A stretch of DNA of 46,751 bases, taken from positions 1 through 46,751 of IMG/VR virus record IMGVR_UViG_3300027741_000109; one strand, written 5' to 3'. The notes below the pieces were generated by a model. The model worked only from the letters and a program-made list of their open reading frames with translations, was not told the DNA's origin and did no database searches. A program made the position numbers and the translations under genes. Below are positions 31,013-36,637 of the stretch, piece after piece. The stretch is from a virus. Positions within the stretch are counted from its first letter, which is position 1, and the number at the start of each line of letters is the position of its first letter.

Positions 31013-31087
31013 GCTTTCTTGGTGAAATGGATATCACAGAAGTCTACGAAACTTTAGTTCCAAGTTCGAATCTTGGGGAGAGCGCCA
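31013..31087 (+). tRNA. tRNA-Arg (ACG)
   Basis: Acceptor GCTTTCT / GGAGAGC (two G-T pairs), D stem GTGA / TCAC, anticodon loop CTACGAA, T-loop TTCGAAT, encoded CCA. The A34 would need host TadA deamination to inosine. Confidence 0.85.
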
Positions 31088-31109
31088 ACAAATGATATAT
31101 ACAAATAAT

Positions 31110-31183
31110 GCGGCTATGATGTAGAGGTAACCTGCTTCGTTGCCAACGAAGATTCGCCAGTTCGATTCTGGCTAGCCGCTCCA
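31110..31183 (+). tRNA. tRNA-Gly (GCC)
   Basis: Acceptor GCGGCTA / TAGCCGC, anticodon arm CTTCG-TTGCCAA-CGAAG, T arm GCCAG-TTCGATT-CTGGC, encoded CCA. Confidence 0.9.
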
Positions 31184-31193
31184 ATTTTTTTCA

Positions 31194-31221
31194 TTGACAA
31201 TCTGCAAAATCATGTTATATT
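31194..31221 (+). promoter_or_regulatory. Early host-like promoter inside tRNA cluster
   Basis: TTGACA (31194-31199), 16 bp, TATATT (31216-31221) in TATATT-AAT-AATATG; +1 falls a few bases before tRNA-His. Confidence 0.7.
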
Positions 31222-31231
31222 AATAATATGA

Positions 31232-31306
31232 GCCGTCTAAGTGTTAAAGGTTGCACACGAGTTTGTGGCACTCGTAGAACTGGATCGATACCAGTAGACG
31301 GTACCA
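31232..31306 (+). tRNA. tRNA-His (GTG)
   Basis: Acceptor GCCGTCT / AGACGGT (terminal G-T), anticodon arm CGAGT-TTGTGGC-ACTCG, T arm ACTGG-ATCGATA-CCAGT, discriminator A, encoded CCA. It has neither an encoded G-1:C73 pair nor T54, both unusual for bacterial tRNA-His. Confidence 0.8.
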
Positions 31307-31338
31307 TTTTATTAAATACCTAATAAAGGGATAAAAAA

Positions 31339-31653
31339 ATGAAATATTTATTACCGCTGTTATTAATTTCAACCACGGCTTTGGCGCAAGAAAACGGCCC
31401 ACTTTGTGCAGTTGGTGAGAAAATATTTGGATATTTAAATTCTCAATATGGCGAAATACCTTTTGCTGAATTTCTTGATCCTCAAAATCGCCATATGATA
31501 ATGTTGGTAAGTCCTAAAACAAACACATGGACAGTTCTACTAGAGCAAAGTGATGGCAGATTCTGTGGTGTTGCCAGCGGTACAAAGTTTGAACCTGCTG
31601 ATCAGAAAAAATTTGAAAAATACCAAGAAAAGAAACCAGAAAATCCAAGCTAA
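31339..31653 (+). CDS. Small secreted hypothetical protein
   Basis: 104 aa. Signal peptide (KYLLPLLLISTTALA, cut before QENGPLC), then one compact domain with Cys pairs (LCAVGEK, RFCGVAS) and a Lys/Glu/Pro-rich tail (KKFEKYQEKKPENPS). An AAAGGG site and a TTAAATA late-like box (31312-31318) lie upstream. Probably periplasmic; function unknown. Confidence 0.65.
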   Translation: MKYLLPLLLISTTALAQENGPLCAVGEKIFGYLNSQYGEIPFAEFLDPQNRHMIMLVSPKTNTWTVLLEQSDGRFCGVASGTKFEPADQKKFEKYQEKKPENPS

Positions 31654-31661
31654 AATAGTGC

Positions 31662-31689
31662 TTGACAAATAATTTAAATGTGATAATGT
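31662..31689 (+). promoter_or_regulatory. Host-like promoter for tRNA-Tyr operon
   Basis: TTGACA (31662-31667), 16 bp, TAATGT (31684-31689); +1 just before tRNA-Tyr. Confidence 0.6.
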
Positions 31690-31698
31690 AAAGATATT

Positions 31699-31786
31699 GG
31701 GACGGCTGCTCAGACGGCGGATGGGCATCGGACTGTAAATCCGACACATAGAAACGGAGTTGGTTCGAATCCAACCCGTCCCACCA
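31699..31786 (+). tRNA. tRNA-Tyr (GTA)
   Basis: Class II, 88 nt. Acceptor GGGACGG / CCGTCCC, anticodon arm TCGGA-CTGTAAA-TCCGA, long variable arm, T arm GTTGG-TTCGAAT-CCAAC, encoded CCA. Confidence 0.9.
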
Positions 31787-31794
31787 AAATTTAT

Positions 31795-31872
31795 TGCGGG
31801 GTAGAGAAGTGGTCATCTCGCCAGTCTCATAAACTGGAGATCGTAGGTTCGAATCCTACCCTTCCGCAACCA
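31795..31872 (+). tRNA. tRNA-Met-type (CAT), copy 2
   Basis: Acceptor TGCGGGG / TTCCGCA (G-T pairs at 6 and 7), anticodon arm CCAGT-CTCATAA-ACTGG, T arm GTAGG-TTCGAAT-CCTAC, encoded CCA. One of the two CAT tRNAs may be tRNA-Ile2 read by lysidine; I cannot tell which. Confidence 0.85.
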
Positions 31873-31996
31873 AGATTGTAGCAGTATGGCACTGCTTGTG
31901 AAGCACCTACGGAGATGGTAGGAATGCAGACGGGCCTCCTGCCGGTCTAACAAAACAAATGCCAACAGTTTGCCAACAGTAGGGTTGCAAACCTAC

Positions 31997-32072
31997 TGGT
32001 CGTTCGTCTATAGGAATAGGATACAACTGCGGAGACAGTTGAGAGATGGGTTCGAATCCCATACGACAGGCA
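31997..32072 (+). pseudogene. tRNA-like relic, probably from a Glu/Gln-type tRNA
   Basis: A perfect T arm (ATGGG-TTCGAAT-CCCAT) and a tRNA-Glu-like D arm are present. The acceptor is mismatched (TGGTCGT against ACGACAG), the 3' end is GGCA rather than CCA, and the anticodon stem-loop (CAACTG-CGGAGA-CAGTTG) has a 6-nt loop without T33. Probably inactive or repurposed. Confidence 0.5.
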
Positions 32073-32084
32073 TTTAGGTGAGAG

Positions 32085-32202
32085 GGTTGTAGGTGACCTG
32101 TATATAACTGGGAACCTTCTTATGAACAAATGTGTGATGGAATAACTAGAACTATCACTACCAACGGTTGTAGGTGACGATGGGTGGCTATCGGAACCTT
32201 CT
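32085..32202 (+). repeat. Duplicated 36-bp spacer module
   Basis: GGTTGTAGGTGAC at 32085-32097 and 32166-32178, each followed after 13-14 nt by GGAACCTTCT (32111-32120 and 32193-32202). Between the copies, 32155-32165 can base-pair with the first GTTGTAGGTGA (9 of 11). Confidence 0.7.
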
Positions 32203-32212
32203 ATAAGTTTAT

Positions 32213-32288
32213 CTCTGTAAAGTGTTACCTGGTTGCATCCACGATTTGGAGTCGTGTGGTTGGGGTTCGAATCCCCATACGGAGACCA
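32213..32288 (+). tRNA. tRNA-Pro (TGG)
   Basis: Acceptor CTCTGTA / TACGGAG, anticodon arm CACGA-TTTGGAG-TCGTG, T loop TTCGAAT, encoded CCA. The following spacer, 32289-32388, has a hairpin (CGGTGTG / CACACTG) but no gene that I can see. Confidence 0.85.
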
Positions 32289-32388
32289 ATATAAAAGACG
32301 GTAAGGCACAATAAACAATCCGCAATGGCGATGGGATGTGTCACGGTGTGGGCGATAGATGGGGGCTGCACACTGACTTTTGATTTCT

Positions 32389-32472
32389 GGATCGGTTACC
32401 GTAGTGGCGAACGGCCTAGGCTTTTAACCTAGTATACCAACATCATGGGTTCGAGTCCCATCCGATCCTCCA
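32389..32472 (+). tRNA. tRNA-Lys (TTT)
   Basis: Acceptor GGATCGG / CCGATCC, D stem CCG / CGG, anticodon arm CTAGG-CTTTTAA-CCTAG, T arm ATGGG-TTCGAGT-CCCAT, encoded CCA. The variable region is 12 nt, longer than the 4-5 nt expected for a class I tRNA. Confidence 0.8.
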
Positions 32473-32479
32473 ATATAAT

Positions 32480-32558
32480 GCACTCGTATGCCGCCTGACT
32501 TCGAATCAGGAGAAAGCTAATTGGATACATGGGGGTTCGAGTCCCTTCGAGTGCTCCA
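32480..32558 (+). tRNA. tRNA-Arg-like (TCG), no normal D arm
   Basis: Acceptor GCACTCG / CGAGTGC, anticodon arm CCTGA-CTTCGAA-TCAGG, T arm GGGGG-TTCGAGT-CCCTT (two G-T pairs), encoded CCA. Only 7 nt separate the acceptor from the anticodon stem, so there is no D arm. Twenty nt between the anticodon and T arms include AGCTAATTGGATA, which looks like a D-arm sequence out of place. Confidence 0.6.
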
Positions 32559-32568
32559 AAAATAATAC

Positions 32569-32597
32569 TTGACAAAACAGGAAAATATAAGTATAGT
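32569..32597 (+). promoter_or_regulatory. Host-like promoter for tRNA-Asn
   Basis: TTGACA (32569-32574), 17 bp, TATAGT (32592-32597). Confidence 0.6.
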
Positions 32598-32613
32598 AAT
32601 AATATAAGGTTAT

Positions 32614-32689
32614 TCCCGAATAGCTCAACTGGCAGAGCACAGTGCTGTTAACACTGGGGTTACTTGTTCGAATCAAGTTTCGGGAGCCA
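32614..32689 (+). tRNA. tRNA-Asn (GTT)
   Basis: Acceptor TCCCGAA / TTCGGGA, D stem GCTC / GAGC, anticodon arm CAGTG-CTGTTAA-CACTG, T arm ACTTG-TTCGAAT-CAAGT, encoded CCA. Confidence 0.9.
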
Positions 32690-32694
32690 ATTTA

Positions 32695-33285
32695 TTAAAA
32701 TGGTAGTGGAAAGAAATACCACACACCGTCTGCTAGTAGTAGCAAACCAACAATACCAACACCAATGCTACCATACCATAGTGCCATACTTACTGCCAGA
32801 ATAGCAGTAGTGCTTAGCACAATAGCAATCTGTAGTACAGTGTTAGCCATGCCAAAGAATGGACTGCGTTTCTTAAGTAGGTCACGTTCTGTTTCAAGTG
32901 CACGAGCCTCTGCCATTATTTCTTTTTTACCATGACCTTTTGGATCACTTTCAAGTTTATCGATTACGCCCTGATAACGGTCAGCACGTTCTGTAAGAAT
33001 TTTACGAACATTAGGCGGTGTGGTAGGGTCTTCTAACTGTGCACGGATATCTTCTAGGTTTACAAAATAAAGATTTTGCTTGATGCTCTTGGCTTGATAG
33101 TAAGCCCATGTATCATTAAGTTCAACATTGTTTGACAATACCTTGCCACTTACCTGACCACCTAACCATGCAGAGATTGCTAGGATAGCAGCAAAGATCG
33201 TGATTGTCACGCTAGCAAGTCCTTTAAGAACTGCTTCACCTTCGCTGCGGCTTAATACTTTACCTTCTTTATTCTTGATAACCAT
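32695..33285 (-). CDS. DUF4337-like membrane protein
   Basis: 196 aa from ATG 33285, which has AAGGA 9 nt upstream (an earlier ATG at 33318 has none). One N-terminal membrane helix (SVTITIFAAILAISAWLGG), then the conserved DUF4337-type NDTWAYYQAKSIKQ, a charged coiled-coil region, and two C-terminal membrane helices ending in WYFFPLPF. Function of the family is unknown. It converges with tRNA-Asn. It could act in envelope disruption or exclusion, but nothing shows this. Confidence 0.6.
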   Translation of the reverse strand: MVIKNKEGKVLSRSEGEAVLKGLASVTITIFAAILAISAWLGGQVSGKVLSNNVELNDTWAYYQAKSIKQNLYFVNLEDIRAQLEDPTTPPNVRKILTERADRYQGVIDKLESDPKGHGKKEIMAEARALETERDLLKKRSPFFGMANTVLQIAIVLSTTAILAVSMALWYGSIGVGIVGLLLLADGVWYFFPLPF

Positions 33286-33340
33286 GTCTAACATTCCTTG
33301 AAATTGTTTTATATCCATTTTAAGTGCATAAACAAAAAGT

Positions 33341-33763
33341 TTATAGATTTGTGGTTATAATACTAGGAAGTGGAACAGTTCCGCCAGTACCTGAAACTTT
33401 TTTAATATTAACAATACCTGAATTGATACTGGTTAACTTATTAGTAACATCGCCCGCAGTTGCAAAAGTACCAAGTTGAGTTTTAACCATTGCGCCTTTG
33501 CCATTCTTTGATATTGCAGCGTTAAGTGAAAAATTATTAGTTGGAATGAAACCGTCGTTTACATTTATTGTTGATCTACCAACATACCAAATTTGACCAG
33601 TTACACTATTTTTTATTTGTTCTACAACATAATATATTGTTGGAAGAGGATCATAAGCATATTTGAGTCCACTTTCAAATGTACCACCTAAATCTGGTCG
33701 TCTTGCATCGACTGGTGCATTCCATTCTTTTACGGGTGCTGGTGGTTGTGAAATAACTGCCAT
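33341..33763 (-). CDS. Hypothetical beta-rich virion-type protein
   Basis: 140 aa, unrecognised. Starts AVISQPPAPVKEWNAPVDAR; contains TIYYVVEQIKNSVTGQIWYV and a Gly/Thr-rich end with GTGGTVPLPSIIT. AAGGA site and a late box upstream (33788-33794). The Pro-rich N-terminus with beta-rich body fits a minor structural protein. Confidence 0.6.
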   Translation of the reverse strand: MAVISQPPAPVKEWNAPVDARRPDLGGTFESGLKYAYDPLPTIYYVVEQIKNSVTGQIWYVGRSTINVNDGFIPTNNFSLNAAISKNGKGAMVKTQLGTFATAGDVTNKLTSINSGIVNIKKVSGTGGTVPLPSIITTNL

Positions 33764-33787
33764 TTTATAAATTCCTTTTGTTATTAA

Positions 33788-33794
33788 TATTTAT
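33788..33794 (-). promoter_or_regulatory. Late promoter box
   Basis: ATAAATA on the minus strand, about 19 nt leader with AGGA before the ATG at 33763. Confidence 0.55.
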
Positions 33795-33809
33795 TATTAA
33801 TTTTTTAAA

Positions 33810-34310
33810 TTATCGTCCTACGATAGTCTTTAATAAAGGAACCCAACTCTTTAGCGAGTAATATGCCATAGGATCAGCAATTCCCCAAATCAGTAAACCA
33901 AGCCATACAACAAGTGGCAAGAATACAAATACTATCATAGCAGCCCAAAAATATTGAACCATTTCATCGTGTGATTCTTGGCGACGACGTTCTGCTTTCT
34001 TGGCAGCATTAGCAGCATCAATCTTGCTTTGCTTGTATGCTGCTCGTTGTGCTGGTGTCATACGTGCCATAGCCATTGCTTCTTGCTCATCAGCAATTTC
34101 TTTCATTGCCTGAACACGCAGCGCATTGTTACTACGAACAATCTGATTATTAATTTCAGTTATTTTATTCTGATTTATAACACGTTGGTTATTTGCTGCT
34201 TTCTGTGCTGGTGCGTTTCTAACAACATCTACGATGCCAAATACAGCATCTGTAACGCCTTTGCCATAGGCTTCACCTAACTTTGCTGCGCTTTTTGGAT
34301 CGAGTGCCAT
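33810..34310 (-). CDS. Membrane protein with coiled-coil cytoplasmic domain
   Basis: 166 aa. Residues about 45-115 form a Lys/Gln/Ala/Arg-rich coiled coil (QKAANNQRVINQNKITEINN, then AQRAAYKQSKIDAANAAKKA), followed by a long hydrophobic segment (YFWAAMIVFVFLPLVVWLGL) that could span the membrane, and a short tail. AGGA site. It could be a phage inner-membrane or virion protein; not recognised. Confidence 0.6.
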   Translation of the reverse strand: MALDPKSAAKLGEAYGKGVTDAVFGIVDVVRNAPAQKAANNQRVINQNKITEINNQIVRSNNALRVQAMKEIADEQEAMAMARMTPAQRAAYKQSKIDAANAAKKAERRRQESHDEMVQYFWAAMIVFVFLPLVVWLGLLIWGIADPMAYYSLKSWVPLLKTIVGR

Positions 34311-34340
34311 AAAATATCCTTATAAATTATAAGATTGTTG

Positions 34341-34369
34341 TTGACTTGCATAACTATTTATGGTAAATT
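34341..34369 (+). promoter_or_regulatory. Host-like promoter for second tRNA cluster
   Basis: TTGACT (34341-34346), 17 bp, TAAATT (34364-34369); +1 a few bases before tRNA-Leu. It overlaps the late box on the other strand. Confidence 0.55.
34355..34361 (-). promoter_or_regulatory. Late promoter box for coiled-coil membrane protein
   Basis: ATAAATA on the minus strand, preceded by C; leader about 39 nt with AGGA before the ATG at 34310. Confidence 0.6.
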
Positions 34370-34380
34370 AATAAAATAAT

Positions 34381-34458
34381 GCCCCGCTGGCCCAACTGGT
34401 TAGAGGTGCTTGACTTAGAATCAAGAGGTTCCCCGTTCGAATCGGGGGCGGGGCACCA
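34381..34458 (+). tRNA. tRNA with Leu anticodon (TAG) in a class I body
   Basis: Acceptor GCCCCGC / GCGGGGC, anticodon arm CTTGA-CTTAGAA-TCAAG, T arm CCCCG-TTCGAAT-CGGGG, encoded CCA. The variable region is only about 5 nt, whereas bacterial tRNA-Leu carries a long variable arm, so charging by LeuRS is not certain. Confidence 0.8.
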
Positions 34459-34460
34459 AT

Positions 34461-34535
34461 GCTGTTATAGCCGAGTGGTAAGGCAATTGATTAGTAATCA
34501 ATAGATCGGGAGTTCGATTCTCTCTAACAGCACCA
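34461..34535 (+). tRNA. tRNA-Thr (AGT)
   Basis: Acceptor GCTGTTA / TAACAGC, D stem GCC / GGC, anticodon arm ATTGA-TTAGTAA-TCAAT, T arm GGGAG-TTCGATT-CTCTC, encoded CCA. A34 is unusual for Thr in bacteria. Confidence 0.85.
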
Positions 34536-34540
34536 TTATT

Positions 34541-34630
34541 GGAAGGGTGGCCGAGTGGTTTATGGCTCTAGTCTTGAAAACTAGCGTAGGTGAAAACCTA
34601 CCGTGAGTTCGAATCTCACCTCTTCCGCCA
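34541..34630 (+). tRNA. tRNA-Ser (TGA)
   Basis: Class II, 90 nt. Acceptor GGAAGGG / CTCTTCC region, anticodon arm CTAGT-CTTGAAA-ACTAG, variable arm GTAGGTG-AAAA-CCTAC, T arm GTGAG-TTCGAAT-CTCAC, encoded CCA. Confidence 0.9.
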
Positions 34631-34651
34631 ACATAGAGAAAGTAAACTAAG

Positions 34652-34762
34652 ATGTATAAGTTTTATAGACGGTTTGTAGACGAATCTGTTAGAATCCTTT
34701 GGCTCGTACTCTTGGTCAAATGGCTTTTAACTGATTTTGATATCCACAGTTTAATTAAATAA
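34652..34762 (+). CDS. 36-aa membrane micro-protein (tentative)
   Basis: ATG 34652 to TAA 34760-34762. Basic start (YKFYRRF), hydrophobic core RILWLVLLVKWLL, and a short polar tail. Single-helix micro-proteins of this form are common in phages. There is no clear ribosome site, and it sits between tRNA genes, so it may not be translated. Confidence 0.35.
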   Translation: MYKFYRRFVDESVRILWLVLLVKWLLTDFDIHSLIK

Positions 34763-34771
34763 AATGAGAGG

Positions 34772-34845
34772 GCGGATTTCGTATAGTGGTAATACCGCAG
34801 CCTTCCAAGCTGCAGCGAGGGGTTCGATTCCCCTAGTCCGCTCCA
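34772..34845 (+). tRNA. tRNA-Gly (TCC)
   Basis: Acceptor GCGGATT / AGTCCGC, anticodon arm GCAGC-CTTCCAA-GCTGC, T arm AGGGG-TTCGATT-CCCCT, encoded CCA. Confidence 0.9.
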
Positions 34846-34851
34846 AATATT

Positions 34852-36018
34852 ATGCAAGAAATTTATAACAAAGATACTGATAAAGTTGAAAATACACTGT
34901 TTTTAGACATGAATGGAAATTTATTAAATTTCCAAAAACTTATTCATGAACCAATTAACGAAAAAATATATTATAGTCCAAGTTGTTTTCCTTTTTTGAG
35001 CAACAACTCTGCAGATGGTTGTTTATATAAGAATTATACAATACCCAACAATCATTATGATTTTACAAACAATATATCTGAGTTACCCCAAGACTTAACC
35101 CTATCAAAATATATTGATATATATTATAATTTATTGAAAAATCATATTCAAGATATTCTTAAACATTATGAAAAAATAATTATTTCATTTAGTGGTGGAA
35201 TTGATAGTTTAGTTTTGTTAAGTTTTGTTGAATTAATTGGTGCATTGGATAAAATTTTATTAGTTAATTATGAAAATTATTTTGTAGATCAGCATCCAGA
35301 TTTAATACGCAATAATACATATAAATTTGATGTTTTGAAAGAAATACAATCTTACATCAAAGATAACTTTATCAGATTTAATATCACAGATTATGATTGG
35401 GTACGATGTGTCAATTATGAAAATTTTACAGAATTGAAATTATATGGTCTAGCAACTATTATGCATAAATTTCCAAATTATACTGTTATCGGAGGCCATC
35501 AAGGTGATAAAACTCTATTACATGACACTTTATGGTTTGATCAATTAATGTTACACGATGAAAACAACAAGAAAATATTTGATATTTTAATTCAAAATAA
35601 AAAATTATATATGAATAATTTTTTAAAATATGATACAACTAAAAAATTTATTCCACTTAAAAATTATAACCTTCGTTCTAACCATGCCGTTTCTGATATT
35701 CATGGAAAATTTTATAATCCTTTTGGAATTGATACAAGAATTTGTAGAAGAATAGATATATCAACGGTGTCATTAGAAGATATAATGGATGCAAGAGTTG
35801 CTCGTGAGATGATCTATCGAAATGTTGGTAAAAAATATGATGGATTTATAACTCAACAGGGAAATTTTGATGGTGATACTTATAGCAAAAAATCTTTTAA
35901 AAAATCAAACTTAAATCCAGATATTTTTGTAATTCCCGATAATATTAATCACAATCAAAACGGAGTAAATTGGTTAACAAAATTACTAAAAAAGATGAAA
36001 TTGAAACAAATACATTAA
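34852..36018 (+). CDS. PP-loop ATPase (N-type ATP pyrophosphatase, asparagine-synthase-like), AT-rich
   Basis: 388 aa. The PP-loop SFSGGIDSLVLLSF is at residues 112-125. A second conserved block, TVIGGHQGDKTLLHD, parallels the Gly/Asp-rich segment of asparagine-synthase domains. There is no glutaminase half. Enzymes of this fold activate a carbonyl by adenylation; tRNA modification, asparagine-type amidation and base modification are all open. AT and Asn/Lys/Ile content is far above the flanking late genes, a sign of transfer. It starts 6 nt after the last tRNA, suggesting co-transcription. Confidence 0.75.
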   Translation: MQEIYNKDTDKVENTLFLDMNGNLLNFQKLIHEPINEKIYYSPSCFPFLSNNSADGCLYKNYTIPNNHYDFTNNISELPQDLTLSKYIDIYYNLLKNHIQDILKHYEKIIISFSGGIDSLVLLSFVELIGALDKILLVNYENYFVDQHPDLIRNNTYKFDVLKEIQSYIKDNFIRFNITDYDWVRCVNYENFTELKLYGLATIMHKFPNYTVIGGHQGDKTLLHDTLWFDQLMLHDENNKKIFDILIQNKKLYMNNFLKYDTTKKFIPLKNYNLRSNHAVSDIHGKFYNPFGIDTRICRRIDISTVSLEDIMDARVAREMIYRNVGKKYDGFITQQGNFDGDTYSKKSFKKSNLNPDIFVIPDNINHNQNGVNWLTKLLKKMKLKQIH

Positions 36019-36110
36019 CTAGTTTAAAGATGATTCAATTTTTAAGTAAAATTTATTGTAAATTTAATTAAATGCATTTGAAAAAAATTATTAATGCAGA
36101 TTGAAGTAAA

Positions 36111-36117
36111 ATAAATA
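36111..36117 (+). promoter_or_regulatory. Late promoter box abutting small ORF
   Basis: ATAAATA, 5 nt, ATG at 36123. The 36019-36110 stretch before it is AT-rich with no gene that I can see. Confidence 0.6.
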
Positions 36118-36122
36118 TTATT

Positions 36123-36284
36123 ATGTTAAATTATTCAATTGCAAAAATGATTGAGTTTGCTTTTACATATATAATCAACAACGAATTAAAAACTATGACA
36201 TATGATATGCCTGATGACAAGAGACTTACTATTATAGAGTATATGACACAGCGTATCGATGAGATACGCAAAGTTCATAAATGA
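36123..36284 (+). CDS. 53-aa hypothetical protein
   Basis: A short frame from ATG 36123 to TGA 36282-36284, with a late box 5 nt before it and an ATGA overlap with the following gene. Sequence is helical (YSIAKMIEFAFTYIINNELK, then IIEYMTQRIDEIRK). Promoter position and coupling support it as a real gene; function unknown. Confidence 0.5.
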   Translation: MLNYSIAKMIEFAFTYIINNELKTMTYDMPDDKRLTIIEYMTQRIDEIRKVHK

Positions 36285-36571
36285 ATCCAACAATAGATGA
36301 CATAGAAGTAGGTGGCGTTACCTCTCTTGCACCAGACAAATACCTAGTTAAAATATATCCTGATATCTTTGGACTAGCGTTTTACCCACCACTAAGCACA
36401 GATTTTTTAAAAGAAACAATACAACAACCACTAAAGCAATGGTGTGATGAATGTTTCTTAAATGAATACTCATTAAATTTTAGATTTAACAGCGGCGATC
36501 CATATTGGTCGTTGCTTTTTAGTAGCAGCAGTGACGTAAATATTTTTATGATGCGTTTTAAGAAAAATTAA
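36281..36571 (+). CDS. Dispersed member of the tiny tail-motif family
   Basis: 96 aa. The C-terminal half, LNFRFNSGDPYWSLLFSSSS followed by DVNIFMMRFKKN, parallels the FNSGEPYWELRGGDQADQ and AFIAMRW part of the 19407 protein, residue for residue in the FNSG(D/E)PYW core. N-terminal part (VGGVTSLAPDKYLVKIYPDI) is unlike the others. Function unknown. Confidence 0.65.
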   Translation: MNPTIDDIEVGGVTSLAPDKYLVKIYPDIFGLAFYPPLSTDFLKETIQQPLKQWCDECFLNEYSLNFRFNSGDPYWSLLFSSSSDVNIFMMRFKKN

Positions 36572-36615
36572 AGACCCATTTCTTTCTTGGTTAAAAAACT
36601 AATAGTTTAATTCCC

Positions 36616-36622
36616 ATAAATA
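36616..36622 (+). promoter_or_regulatory. Late promoter for gp14-gp15
   Basis: ATAAATA 15 nt before ATG 36638, with AGGA in the short leader. Confidence 0.65.
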
Positions 36623-36637
36623 TTACAGGAATAAATT

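Larger units (their letters stand above)
31873..32212 (+). other. Structured non-coding spacer with tRNA remnants and duplicated modules
   Basis: No open frame of merit. It holds three successive hairpins: 31880-31896 (AGCAG/CTGCT), 31903-31927 (GCA-CCTAC/GTAGG-TGC with a 7-nt loop) and 31928-31948 (AGAC/GTCT). Then comes a direct repeat of TGCCAACAGT at 31960-31969 and 31971-31980, a tRNA-like relic (31997-32072), and a duplicated 36-bp module (32085-32120, 32166-32202). Transcribed with the flanking tRNAs. Confidence 0.5.

Noticed and set aside
31231-31317. Leaderless 28-codon ORF after the promoter at 31194
   Set aside because: The same bases fold fully as tRNA-His, which explains the sequence better.
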